Shown one piece after another: positions 26,001 through 41,000 of a stretch of DNA of 64,000 nucleotides. Below the pieces are notes generated by a model. The model had not been told where the DNA came from. It worked only from the letters and a program-made list of their open reading frames with translations, and searched no databases. Numbering within the stretch: position 1 is the first letter of the stretch; each line of letters starts with the position of its first letter. Source of the DNA: Mansonella perstans (lineage: Eukaryota > Nematoda > Chromadorea > Rhabditida > Onchocercidae); contig JBAMDO010000568.1 of assembly GCA_037074765.1 (NCBI GenBank), positions 434,001-498,000 of the forward strand, written 5' to 3'. A program made the translations under genes and the position numbers.

Positions 26001-29000
26001 GCCACAAAAGAGAAGAATCAAATACAAATACAATCTGAAATTTTTCCTTGAGCAAATATTTTCAACTTAATACGACGCTTATATTTCATAAACTACGTCA
26101 AGTTTTCGAAGTGATATGTAAATTTTTACATCATTTTTGATTATGAGATCCAGGACACGCAGCAAGAGCACCCATAAATGTTCAGAAAGTGAAATCGACA
26201 TTACTGCAAAGTTCGTAATGGAAGTTATATTTTCAGCGGGAAGTATGCATTTGGCAGTTGCAGACCATTTATCCGTCGAATCTAGAAAGACATCAGATTA
26301 TTTCGTGAAACTTCAGCGAAGTGGCAGCTCCACGTAAACAATCAACAGGTTTTGAAATTAACGCAGAATTTTCCTAAAAAAAACTTCTCACAATGTTGTT
26401 CAGATTTTATTTTTAGCAAAACTGAAGCATTACCAGGGAATCATTACAACAGCATTTATATGTTGGGAAAAATTATAAAATATCCTACGAATGAGTCCAG
26501 CTTCAAAATCCAAGCAAAACGTAAGGAGCCGTCGAACTGTTTCATCGGAGTCACTACATGAAATAGACTGAACAAATCGTCCAAGAGCAGCGCAGGTCGC
26601 ATTCAGTGTTTCGCCAAGTTGTGCACGCATCATTTCATCTTCTGGCAAACGAGGAAGAGACAACAAGCAGGGCCTCCATCTCCTCAGATTTCGAATTGAA
26701 TACCTGAAAAATATCAAAATTATTCTGATTAATCTGCTACTAAATAAAAACGTGACATTCATAACTAAAAATGCTTTACATAAACATTATCAACTAGTTC
26801 ATTTTCTAAAATCACCTATTAAAAGATTGCAGAAATAACCTTGTAATAACGTCAGCAAGGAAATCCATATTCATGCAATGTACATGTTGGTTCAAACCTA
26901 ACTGTTGTGTTAAATGATCGGGATATACAAAAGAGCAAGGCTGTATCAGGATGTCATTCCTTGCTAATCGTAATTCACCCTGAAAAACAGAATAAAATTT
27001 ATCTCCGAAGCTTTCTTTGACAATCGCCTAATATTTCTTAATTGCTAAATCTACTCGCAATTAAAAATATTTATCTCTCCTGTATCACACAAAAAATTTA
27101 TGGCAGTTGTGGCAGTGGCACTAGTAATAAATTAGACCACACTAAAAGATCTCAACAGCTTCATCCTCAATTTTGCAAACATTCAATTTCCTACATTCAA
27201 TCTTGCACTCAGAGCTTTAAGATCGAAATTTCTAAATTACTGTCAGCTTAATCGTGAATACTGGTGGCACGGATTGCTTATAGAAAGCATAAATGTTTGG
27301 TGAATGATGACCCAAAATCAGAATAACAATTAAAGCAACTTCCTAGCTCAATAATCATTTAGAATACAATAATTTTTCATCGTATAACGCACTAGAAAGT
27401 TGGCCATTATATGTTCCACATAAATCTCTTTGTTCACGGATATTTTCGGCAACCATTTTACTGGCACCCACTTTTCTATATTTTTCTTCATATTACCTTC
27501 CGAAAAGATCGTAGGAACTGAACAGCGCGGTTCCTTTAAAAAAAAAAAAAATATTCTAAATCGTTATCTAAATATTCTAAACTGCGTAATCAATTTCCAG
27601 AGAAAAAAATTATGCTGATACTTTTTTGCACAACATTTATTCAAACAAGTATATTAATTGTGAAATTTAAGTTAAAAACCGTTTCCACAGAAGCTTCTCC
27701 GCGTTGAATTGCCAGGTTGATGACATCGTGGGTCTCCAAATTTTGAAATTCAAAAATACTACTTTTGGCCACTAAAAAATCACTTTTATACATATATTAA
27801 AAAAGCACTACAAAATATTATACCGTATATCAAAATATACTTTAACTTAGTAGTGAATAAATCAATTAGTTGATTCAACAAAGTAAATCGCAAAATTCGA
27901 AAAGAAGAAAAGTGGGAATACCTTTTGTAATATCTTGGGAATTATTATCTGCAAAACGAACTGTAGTTTTCATCAATTCCATCTCTTTATAGTTCTCAGC
28001 CGTTTCATTTTCACTTCCTTTTATTTTTACATCGGCTGCATAGAGCATCGGCGAATCAGGAGATGAAAGTGAACTCGACCCTGGTTCAGCTACAGCTGAG
28101 GAAGACAAGAGACCATGCGCTGATTCATCTAAAATTTTGAAAACTGCAGAAATTTGGAAAACACTGGCTTTGATTTTAAATTAAAAATATATTATCACCC
28201 AGCTTCTCAAAAATTTTTGAACCAGAAGTAAAAAAAACTAACCGCATTTTTCATCATTCAAACAGCGCAAATACTCTGATATGCAACAAGCAATAAACGC
28301 AGATTTTGATGTAGTCGTACGTTCTTCATATGCTGTACTTGATGATGTCTGGATTTCCAGCGTTTCCAGATATGATTTTACATCCTGAAATCCGAAGCGT
28401 AGAAAACAAAAGGCTATTCAAGAAGAGACAGAAGTTTGAATCTACTAATGTTAGATTTGAAACACTAGCTGACTTCATCTAGAGTACTAGGAAATATTAA
28501 AAATAAACTACGCTCAGTTAATAATCTTCAATGCTTATCACACTGTTTCAGTTAATTTACTTAATTTACTCAGACAACCACTACTTAACTCGAAAACGAT
28601 AATTTGTGGTGTTGACATGATGCAACCTTAAATTAAACAAATCCTAAACTGAAAAATTCTTATAAATTGTTCAAATATTTTCGTAGTAAATGAAATATAA
28701 AACAAAATCATTTCATAAAGTTAAAAGAAAAATAACGTACACCATTACAGAAACGCGCAGCCTGCTCATCAGCTTCCAGAAGATCATCAATCCAGCGAAA
28801 CACATAACAAAATCGTTCACCTTTTGCAAGTTTTTCCTTGATCATTTCTTTAGCTCTAAAAATCCAAATGGTAACCACAGTAACAAAAACCAAAGCATAC
28901 TCTAAAATTCTCTCTAAAGTTTTAAAACTGCTCTAAAACTTTCATATATTCATGGTTTTTTTCTTTCCCCGGAAACTGAAGGGCTAATTATTGTAAATGA

Positions 29001-32000
29001 TTCGGAAGAGATGAAATTGGCCACTATTTGAAAAAACGGACAAAATAACCGATTAGTCACTGAAACATCAAACATCAGAAAACTTACTTGCTCTGATAAA
29101 TATGACTTCGGATTTCATCATCTGGACCGTCTGGTACCACCGTTTGCCTGGTATTCATCAGAGCTTGATATATCAATGTTTCCAGCAGTTCAGATCCTAA
29201 TTCGGGTTGTTCATCGTAGCTGAAAGTAAAATTTACATTTCACACCGAAATCATTTTTTTGTCAATTGCGTCATAATCATAGCAGGGATATGCGTCCCAA
29301 CCAACGAATTACGAGGGGATTAAAAAGTATCTGGACATCATTGACAGCTCAAGAGAAAGATGTATCGTGATGTCAGTTCTCCCATTTGCACTTTTAAAAC
29401 TTGTAGAACACAAGTCAATGTCGAGTGTTATTATGTTATGTTAACATGATTTTATTAACCCATTATGTCATTAGTGAGCTACAAATGATTCTTCTGTCTG
29501 ACAAAGCAAGTGTTATTTCGAGTCCTAGAATTTTGTCACGTCATGATGTCATGATGGCTATTCAAATTTTTTCATGTCACCAACAAGAAATCTTCCCATT
29601 CAACGCAGTAGTGAAAAATCATAACGCTAAAAAATTAGTTAGAATTCAGATGCTTTTAAACGTTGAATAAGCTCTACTTTGCAATGCTGAACGATCGAGA
29701 CGTTTTTGATTTGCAGAAAGCTTCCGGAAGGCAACAAACAGCAGCTGTAATGCCAGTAGATTTTCGTCCTTCCACATCTTCCTCTATTTCATTCTTAGAT
29801 TTTGCTAAAAATCATGGGAATTAGTCAAAATATGTCCAAACAATTGTGATTTTTGAGTCTCCAAATTTTTGTAACTTCCTACAGAACTTCAGCATAATCG
29901 TCCATCTCTAGGTTTTTTTTTTTTTTTTTTTTTTAAATCAAATCATGTAAGCAACGGCATTACAAAAGTTTGTTAATGACAAAATAATTATTCCACACAT
30001 TTTTTGAAGAGCTAAGTAAAACTGTTTTCGTCACAACTACATGTCAAATTATTGCACCGATGTGTAAGAAATAATTACAATCGAACAAAACGACTCGGTT
30101 TGCTTAAAAGTAATAATATTTACCATGAACAACAATATTTGCAAAATGACATCCCGTATGATGCATGCAAAGCAAATCAAGATCTTCGGATATTTCAAAT
30201 GCCTTTGAATCCTTAGTTTTGACGGAAACTTGATTTTTGGGAAATGCATTTAATTTAGAGAGAGCACGTGACTCTGTCTTGGAAGATGCATTTAATTTAG
30301 AGAGAGAACGTGCTTCTGCCTCAATAACATCTAAAATTAAGTTCAAGGTTGCATATTTCAGCAAACCAGTACCTTGCTCCTCCAATCCTGAAATAAAGTC
30401 AGTCCACGCAAATTAATGAACGAAAATGAAGCGCAAGTATATTAATAGATTGTATTAATATTATTAATAGCTGCACTGTATTAATAGAAATATTTTTCAA
30501 ATAAACAGATTTAACATAAATGTTCATCAACATTAGGTCATAAGGTATAATTACCATTCTCTAGTTATGTTTTATACATCAGAAAGCAGAAGATGAAGTA
30601 CTTAGAATGTGGGGATATTAACACTTGAATAGTACAACTGATCCAACAAGGGTAATTGAACTCAGGATCATTTAAATCAGTAATTTAATGATTTCGTGAA
30701 TCTTACAAGACTAACCAATTCTTATTAGTTTATCAACTGGGCCTTCCAAAACGCAGGTTAAAGGAATGGTATGCTGAGCTGCGCTAATGCATATACGAGC
30801 AACAACCTGAAAATACAAATTAATTTCGATAATATGGTTAAGTTGCTAATGATTGTTCGCTAAAAAAATGTTTTCAAAATATTGAGTATCAGTTTTTCCT
30901 TCTGTTACTAGGAACTATTCCATTCAAATTTTGACTAAAAATGGGAAAAAAAAAAGAAATAAAAAGACTACAACAGATGAACATAAGAAATATAAAAATT
31001 TCTTACTTTACATATTATTAATTTGGCTAATATAGGAAGCTGTTTTTCAAAATCACAAAGCAGAGTGATCAACTTTCGAGCAACATCGACGCAAGGTTTG
31101 TGAGGAAGTTTCAAGCGAATGCTGTGTTTGCATCGAGGTCGTGAATTACTCTTACTGGCCACAGATATTGCCTTTTTCAAAGCTGATTCGGCTAAAATCA
31201 GTCTTTTTGTTGGAATTAGAGATCAATCAATGAACATTAATTCGAAAATTTTTGAATTAAATAAACGCAATAATTTCCAATTATATTTATGTAGAATATA
31301 TCAAATATTTATGAATTTACATAAAAAGATTAAGAAACATACAAGAGTCAACTGATGTCTTCAAATCTGAATTTTGAAGATGAAGATATTTCTGAAAAAG
31401 TAATGCTTTTCATTAAAGTCAATGCAAAGATTATGAGCAAAAATTACAGTTGTAAATCAAAGCATCAGCTGCATGATTCATTTGAGAGATTAAGCATTAC
31501 ATGGACAGCAAATGAAGAAATTTAAAAATAAAAGAAAAAGCAGAGCAACTTTTTCTTGCCGTAAGATAACATATTGAAATGAATTGAAACCACATGATTT
31601 TTCTTTACCTATATTTGCTGTCTTTCCGACACTTACCTTAGTCAAAAGTTCTTCAATTTGTTGCTCATCGACGAACGGCAGTAGTGTTGCATGTAATTCA
31701 TTCGTCAATTCTGTTGGGAAGTCTGTTTCAGGGAAGACCTAAAAGAAAGACCTCTACAATTGGAAGCTGAATTTTTGTCCAGCTGAACAACTGGTGAGCA
31801 ACAGAACAAACATGGAACATTATTAGTTCAATAAAATATGACCATATTTCTGAACTAAGTCTGCGTCTGAACAATGTTCAAAACACACTTAATATTACAT
31901 AGTTGAGCAAAACATGAGCAGGAAAAAATCAGTTTGAATGAAGCGCAGCAGTAATTTGTAGCTTACGTTAACAAAAAATAACTTTGCTTGCTGAACAGAT

Positions 32001-35000
32001 TCTCTAAATCGATCGCAACATTAATTGTTAATTAACGGTTCTGATGTCAGTAACACTGTTGCAAGTTCATAGAAGGCAGAAAAGAATAAAGATTGAAATT
32101 GGACACAGTCAAAATCGGAAAAGAGATGAGCCAAATAACATAGGTTCATGCATAAAAGCAAACCGAATAACCAATTTTATTAGTTCGAGATAAACTATGA
32201 AACTTATCCATTTCAACTTTCTTTTGCATTTTGGTATTTAATTAATATTTTAAACATCTTCATTTTTATTTTCATTGCTTCTACCATTTTTAAAAATGTC
32301 TCGAATTGAGTTTTCTAAAAATGCGAAAAATAGGAAGTGGTACTAATTCGACTGTCCAATCCAGTTATATAAACCGCGCGGAGTTATACAAACACCCTTT
32401 TCTTTTTTAGAAAGAAGCTGAAAGTTGAACACAGACGTCGTTTAAAATGTTCAAACATAAAGGCTATGTAAAAAAAGCTCATTGATTTACCCTATTTAGC
32501 TGCGCTTAGCAGGCCACGAAAACTATGTTTCATATGATATAGTCTTCAATGCCTACATTCTTTCTTGAAAGAACAAACATTCTAATATCCTGACTTAAAT
32601 GCTCCATTACTTCCTTATAGCACTAAATTGCTCAGTGTAAAACTAGTGCTGTTAGATATGACGATGAAATAAATTAACAAAGTTCAATTTTGAATTTTTT
32701 CTACTCACACAAAAAAGTGGAATGACATTTATAATAATAGCCACTGAACAACAGCCAATGAATTAATATATTGTTGAAATTTCTGAAAATCTCACAAACT
32801 ATTTTGCATGACACTGATAAACAAAAGTTACCAAAGTAGCTGAGCTACTGTTCTTTAAGGATTCTGTGGTTTTCTCGCCATTAGCCCCAAACTTCAGTAG
32901 CTTTTTTTTCTGCCATCTCGGTACAGAATCATCCTTTTCATTCGATGTCATTACATAAGAATACTCACCTCCAATGAATGCCCAACGGTCGTTTTTCTTT
33001 TTATCTGAAAACAAAAATGGCAAAAATATATCGCTTCAATGGCAAATAAACAAACACCAAACGAGCATTGGTTATTGAAAAAAAAAAAAAGAATTAGTAA
33101 TAGTGATTGCATCATCCACTTCAAGATTATTACGGTCATTATGAAGATTAACTTTTTAAACTGCTTGAAACGATGTTCTACTCCTGTCTCTAAATATTAC
33201 TTATGTGATCAGGTTTTTAACGGAAGCTACAATTTGTTTGCAGAAACTTGCGAGAACTTGTGGAATATAATAGGGTTACCCCAGTACAAGCCTTTTTTAC
33301 CAAATTTGTCTTGTATTCCGCTCAGAATACAGCTAATATTTCGTCTGATTCATCTCAGTCTTGCCAAAAATACTTGTGCAAGAGTAATCTACGTAAAGTC
33401 GGCAGAGGTCTGAAGTGTAACGATAAAAAATTTGATGGTAAAATTCGCAGGAAACATAATAGTTTTCAGAAACAGAACCCACAGAATTCTATATCCCGAT
33501 GCAATAAGAAAAGATTATAACAAGTAGCAAACAAAAGGAAACAAATATACAAAAAAAGAAAAATTTAACAAAAATTTCCTCACACATAAAAGCAGTCATA
33601 CTTACTGTAAACGACAACATCAAACGCGCTCGAAAGAAGCATCAGAGACCAACAAAGCAAGGTAACATCCAAGTTGTTCTGGCAATCGTGGTTGACTGCA
33701 TAATTATCCAAACCACCGACTGCTATTTCTTTGATAAAATTGAAAAGTTCGAGAATAATAGCGGACTGAAAATTAAAATTACTGAGACTCAATTATAAAT
33801 GAAATAAAAAATTACATCAATTCTGAATAAGAAAACTGCAAGAAAGATTTAAATGATGAAACTTTTGATAAATTGAAATGGAATGAAAAATTGCCTGTTT
33901 TGAGCTAGATTTCATTGAATGATTGCACAAAAATGACAGTTGCATAAATACCCTGCAACGATGTAGAGACTATAATAATACAAAAAAAAGAAATTCTTAA
34001 TAATTTCGTTGCAAGTGAAACCACGAATCATAATAAAGCCATAACCTCATATTTATATAATTTTCAGCAGAAACTAATTCATCAAGAATTGTAAGCTTTA
34101 CTTGTGATCATGCTTTCTGAACTGCTTGGAAAAAATTTCCTTCAGAACATGAGGAAAGAATAATGGCCACCATTCAGTTTCGGATCCGTGGTGAAATAAC
34201 CAAGTGATGCATCCCACCTAAATTTAAAAGACGATAAAATGTATTTAAGACCGGAAACAAACTGAAATTTGAACAACCTGCAATCTCGGTATGGCTGGAA
34301 CACAAAATAAAACGAAGAAAGTAACGGCATTATCAAGACCAAATATCGGTTGTAAAACAATCTCCTCAGCCGGTGGAAGTGGCAAATTTACTTCCAGCAA
34401 TTCCTTACATTTTATTCCAGCACACTCTGCTTCATTTGGATAGCAGCTCTGTAAATGAAGTATCAAAGTTGTCGCAAATTTATACAATTTCAAGGAAATG
34501 TGACATACAAGTAATAATAGCTTCCGAAAATAGGAAGAAAATGAAAAAAAAAAAGTCCAGTTATTTAATTAATGTGTGATTTCTCTGCAGCAGTGTAAAA
34601 TTGCATTTCAGATTGCGATAAGTATTCCGAACTATGAAAAATTCAAATCAAGACAATTCTCAAGCCCTTTCATTGAATTTAATGGGTTGTGTAAACACCT
34701 TTTTTGATAAAGATATATCTTACTAGCATCAACAATGCCAATGTCAATACCTGAACTGCAGTTTTGCTATCATTGGTAAAAGTTTCCAGTGCAACCATCC
34801 GGACATCAATTAAGTGACTTGCTTGAGTAACCAAAGCAAAAAGTTCAGCCGCAATTGTTTGCAACTGATCTGGACAGCAATTATTCCAGCTTCCATGCAG
34901 AACTTTCTCCAAATTTTGATCAGAATCTGCACAAAAAATTCAACGCTCAGTAATACTTTGAGATGCTACTTACTGATTCTAGTTATTGAAGCAAACTTCA

Positions 35001-38000
35001 ATTAACCACTTCTTTGTATTTTATTCGCAAACAAAATGATTTATACTTATTACAGATTAACACTCTCAATACTGAAAGGAAATACGTACCATATGACGGT
35101 AAGTGGTCTAATTCCAACCGATGCACTATGCCCACCACAATATTCCACTGTAGACTGAGTTGGACACATTCGCGGTATACTTGTTTTACTTCTTCTTCAG
35201 AAGCATTTTCATCCACCAAACGATGTAGTTCTGTACTCATAAGCTGATGTTTGCATCTTAAATCTTCAGACAGCTGACGTAAGTGACTTGAGGCAACCAT
35301 CATCTAAAATTTAAAGCTCTATATCCTGCAATCTTCGATTTAACTTTAGAAAAGATGATTCACGGACATCGTGAATTGAATGACTAAATTTTCACAGGAA
35401 TATTCAGATTTTCGTCTTTGTTTACATAATCAAAAAGTCTGTGCGACAAGTAAAACTAAATAAATATCATAAATATGGAAGAATTCCAATCAGAACTAAT
35501 TAACAGCATGTCATAGTAAAAATTTTCATGCACAGAACATTGAAATCTTTTGGAGTAATAAATATATTTTGATCAAAAAATGTAGAGATTGCTAGTATCA
35601 AGGATATTTATGTTTAAAGAATTAAATATTATTAGGTAAATAAAACCATTTTCAATATTTAAAACAGACAAAAGAAATTACTGACATACCTTTTTTTGTT
35701 GATTGTTTGGCATACAATGAGCAAGATGCTCTTTTTGCACAAATGGATATGAATGAATTTGCCATGAGGAAAAGAAACGATGACCAAAAAAGAGTCCTAC
35801 TGGAATTTTACACACTGCACTACAAAGCTGCCGTCCAACATACGTTATCTATAAATAAAACTGGCATCAATATATGCTATTCATAACCACTGCTATTTAT
35901 ACTGTTATTTATAAAATAAATCTATCTCAATCAATTTTACGTCTTACATTCACGTTGTGAATATTTACGGATAAAATACACTTATGACCCTACCTTTATA
36001 AATCTTATTCGCATAAAAGGTTGCATATCTTGCACAGCGACACTTTTGCGAAATATATCTGTTGCCATTAGTAGCCGCTGTCCATCAATATTCTCACCCA
36101 GCAGCCATGCATCTATTGAAATTGATGCTAATTCTGCTACTGATGGGATGAATAAATCTGTTAGAAGAACAGGCATTCCAAAATCCAATATAACAAATTT
36201 TCTGGAACCTTAAAATACACCAAATTAAAAAAAATGATTTCTATTTTTTGAAGAATAAATTAAATGAAATATTAGTGCAACTGAAAGAAAAAATTCAATA
36301 AAAAAGCTAATGATGGTAATAAAAAAGTAATTTTAACATCAATTAAAAAAATGTAGTGCGACAAACCAAAAGAAATTCTTTCCATCAATAAAAGTTTCTG
36401 TGATGGCAATTTGAAGATATCAGACGAAATCAAGGGCACAAGTGATGGAATCTGAGAACGTATTTCAGCTCTTTGGTTACTGGTTCCCTGGGATTTCTCA
36501 TCAATATCCTATAAAAGCGTTTTTGATATAAATCAAAGACGTTAATCAACTTTATGAATTTATGACTTATTTTACATTACTGGCTTGTAAAGAAGTTTTG
36601 TTAAAAGTTTTTAACATTTTAAGAGTTTCGCACTGCCGATTCGCCTTCCATCAAACATAGTTTTGAAAAAAAAAAAAAAACATTGGACGGCAAAATAGAG
36701 TTGGTGAGCAACTTCATGGACAGGCAAAACTCTGATTTGGAAATTAAATATAAAAATCTTTCAAATCAAATTGTTTTGGAACACACCAGAGACGGGATAC
36801 ATGATGGAAATATACTTATACTGTGATAAAAAGATCAGCAGCCACTTTAAAAGTTTTTAGTATTCAAAAATTTGTTACCGCACTTCCCATCCTATACGCC
36901 AGATTCGGTTCCGAATTTATAGGTGAGAGATGCGATGGAGACAATGGAGTTGGTGTCATGAATGGCGTTGTTTTCGGTGTAGTTGGAATACCAAATGTGC
37001 TCGCGGATGATCCTTGGGTTGCAAAACCTTGCGCGATTGCTTCAAAAATTTCCAGATTACGCTTTATCAAAAACTGCATCCAATATTCGAAATCTCGTTA
37101 TTTCTTCAATCGTAAAAACTTTTGAAGGGAGTTTCGCTGAGAATCATTCAGCTGCATACTCTAAACGAATATATGAAATAATGCGACTTACTTTGCGAAC
37201 TCGGCTCAGCAACTGTATTATCGTCTTTCGTCTGCGCCTGTTCCATAGCAATCAACGTCATACGTGCATTCAAATCTGCACTTAAATCTTGTAATCCGGG
37301 TTTCAAAACTCCAGAATCATTTCCAGTACTTTGTTCCGAATTCTGAAATAAAGAGTTAAAGTTTCTGAAACACATTAATATAATAGGAACATAAATCTAG
37401 TAGCAACATCGAAAAAATTTCCTTTAAATAAACTTCATTTTCAAATGGTTTCCACAATATTTTAAACTATTTGTTATCATGGTAAAAAATACAATTTGTA
37501 TGACTAGTGCTCATATCTAGAAAAGCTTATCAACATGCAATTTCATAAATGAACAAGCTATAAATCTTTGCATGAATGTAAATATGAATTGAAAAAATCA
37601 ACAAACTTCGTTTAAAATTGTTTGCGTAGTATCCATAATTTTCAATGGCATAGAACATTCATTTTCAGTATGACCAACAGGTGCAGATGTACAATCAACT
37701 TCCGTTATAAAACCTTTAATTTAAAGTGATATAGAATGCAATTTTTAAACATAAACAGTAAGATGATTAAGCCTCTATATTGTACAACCGCTCCAAAAAA
37801 ATTAAATAAAATGCACCAGTCTCCGTGTTTTCAACTTTAACGTGATCCGAAGCATATATCACGGTAAATGTAAGTGGCTCCGTTTCCAACAGACCGCTTA
37901 ATTGCGTGGATGTTGTTAATGTTTGATATTTTAATTCTCGTTGAGAATTTGCTGAAATTCGATCCACCATTAGTTTCATAGTAGAATTAATTAATAAGAC

Positions 38001-41000
38001 AAGATTATTAAATAAAAAAGCACTTTCAAATAAATAAGTGAAAGCAACAATGCGAAAGTAAGATTTTTAATTCATTAACTTACTTTCTATGATCTTTTCA
38101 AAGGTTTCTTTTGTGTAATCTGTTGATATATTAAACAGTGCCAGCCAGTCTATTTCATTCTAAAATTTGCTCATATACTATAGCATACTTAAATTAACCT
38201 GAGTGCGAACAAATTTATTTATCCGTCACTAAAATATTTGCAACAATTTCCAATTTTATACTGGTAATGCACACTACTTTGATGTTTGTTTATATACCAA
38301 ACATGGTTTGAGGTCATCTTCATGGAGGGTCCATCACGTAGCCTCGTAGTCCCAGTTTTCCAGGGCTTTCTGCAGTGCGATTGTTGAACTTTCCTCAGCG
38401 TAACTATTTCGAGCAGCAGAATTCTCAAGACGTATTTTGCAGGAGCTTACGTTTCGTCTATGAATTTCAACAACTGTATCAACAATATTTCCTAAGTAGA
38501 ATAGTCAACTGCACTCTCAGATACAAACCTTAAAGCATCGCGTTCGATGCTTTAAGCGCTGCAGATAAGTAAAAACGGAACGAACCTCTGCGGTTATTCC
38601 ACTTATATTAGTGTTTGCATCAAAGCAATCTTTACTAAAAATCCTAGAATCGGAAGTGGACATTTTCTCGTGACGACTTCCGGCATTATGCAATGATTTC
38701 AATTCACAAAATGTTTTTCCGTAACTAGCAGCAGTGGATGCCCATTTGTAAGCAATCAGTGTTGGTGTTGCTGGTGGAAATGCAGTTGCATGTGCTAACT
38801 CGTTCACTACAACAACAAAAACGTATTTCCAGCAGATCCAGTAATATATTACCATTGCGAATTCATAAACTTTTATTTTTTTATTGCTTACCATTATTAC
38901 CAAAACTTAGCTGATCTTAATTTCAAATCTCTCATTCTGAAGTCAAAGTGATATGTTATAAGATATATGTTACATTAAAAACTTACGATTGCACAGTTTG
39001 GCAGTGGTAGTAGCTGTTCGTTGCCATAATGAAAGAACCGATTTGGGCCACTCATACATAACCTCAAAGAAAATATAGTTCCATGATAAAGATTACAATT
39101 TTCAAAAACAATTTTTTAATTAATTTGAAACAAATAAATCAGTCAGAAAATTTGAACAAAATTAACTTAAGCTAAAAATCAGAAGTACTAGGCAACATAA
39201 ATATCAAGCGTAACATAATGACATTCTTGCTAACTATAGAAGAATTTACTAGCTCTGTAGGTAATCCACTAAGATTGTATTCAGTAGCCAATTTATCATG
39301 CAATGAACCATTCCAACATTGCTTCCATGCGATACCAACATTTGTAAGCGTATTTGTGAGCGCATTTAATAAAGTATTTAAAAGTTCACCACAAGATACA
39401 TCGTTTATCTTCATAACCGCCATCTAAAACACCATTTTCTGTACAATTGCTCAAAACCTATGGGACTTTTGCAATTTATCCTAGCAATTATTCTAAATTC
39501 ATTAAAAAAAGAAAGCAAATATTCTGTGAAAATAAATGCCCTGAAAATGTTTGGTAATTAAGTTCCACAAAATGAGAGAAGTAACATTCAAGGGTTTGGG
39601 ATAAGAAATTATTGGTTCAGACCTCATTTTATAGAAGCAAATAAAGCATCGTCAAACAGATGTAACCGCGAAGACTTCCTAAAACTATGAATAACCTAAC
39701 TCAAACAAACCTTCAACAGTGAGAAAATAAACACAAATAGCCAGTGTAGAGATCCAGCATTCCTAACTGCATGTAAGTTTGCCACGATGCGAATTGAACA
39801 TGATAAAAAAATTTGTAGCAATTTCGAAAAAGTAGCATCATCTGACTTCCGAAGGACGCTTGAATAATAGTTTGTGGTGTAAAAAAATCAAAGCTCATTG
39901 CAAATGTCATTAATTTTTCAGAAGCATTATCCTTTGTTGTTATTTTGATGATAAAAAAAAATACTTAATTTATATTTTTATTTGATTTTATAAAGCGTCT
40001 GAGTTCAAATATATTAGAAAAATCACTTCAAACTAAAATATAATTTCATTTATATTTAACTGACAGATTTCCTAATAGGCGGTATTTTTTTCTTCCAATT
40101 AAACCAAACAAGTAAAACCATCTAACCGTAATAAATACATCAGTGTAGCGCTCCATTTGTGAGAAATTGACCGTGGCGAAATTATAAAACAGTTGACGAA
40201 AATGGCATCAACATTTTCGACGATCATTTCAGCAAAAGCACATAGATGATTTCTAAAAAACTACGCAGCAATTACTGCTTAATAGTGATTGCAAACGTAA
40301 AATGGAAAAGCAAACTTTAAAGTAGAAGAGTTAACGCAATCCAACGTGATAAGAACTGTCCTCTGGATAGCGATAAACAAACTTAGCTTTAAAAGTAGTT
40401 AACATTGGGTCAAAAGGCTTTTTTTTGATTCAGCTTATCGATGATTAGAGCTTTTTCCCGACTCCAATTCTCTGTTACCATCCTTTATCGCTGTTAATTA
40501 TATTTAGTTACGATCCATTAGCGCTACTGTTTATCATTTGTCGCGCGTTTATGCTTTTCTAACAGTAACTCTCAGAAAAAATCGAAGCAAATTTTTCATC
40601 CAATATTTTAATTGAATACTGATAATTTTTTTGATATACTGATTATAATTATGTAGCATGTTGTGAGTGATAATACTTAAATTTCTTCGCACGTCTACAG
40701 TAATGAACAAGGCTCCACTGTACGTTGTAAAACTTTCTTCTTCAAAATCTCTTTGTCTAAATCTCGATGTTTGCGGTAGTAGACAAAGTACCTATTGTAA
40801 CAACTAAGCTCATGCTCCTAATCTACCAAAATATAATTCTTTCTCTATGTCTTCATAAAAATACAATCTTTGTCTAAATAGCCACAAATCGTCTAAGGTA
40901 TTATTGTAGATCCTTTGTGCAACTTTAAAAATCAAAATCCTTTGTTGTTTATCAACAATACAGAGCAACCACAGAGCATCCAGTTCTGCTTCCATACGCA

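Noticed and set aside
29913..29934. A T tract of about 22 bases as the tail of a processed retrocopy
   Set aside because: No cDNA-like sequence was recognised next to it; homopolymer tracts are common in this AT-rich DNA.
33039..33520. Overlapping plus-strand frames of 124 and 90 codons inside a BIRC6 intron
   Set aside because: Neither has a recognisable domain or plausible splice structure; they look like chance open frames between BIRC6 exons.
40810..40995. A 61-codon minus-strand frame (starts [18 protein letters not shown]) in a BIRC6 intron
   Set aside because: The composition looks protein-like, but I recognise no family and no BIRC6 match, and no clear splice sites keep it in frame; not called as an exon or nested gene.
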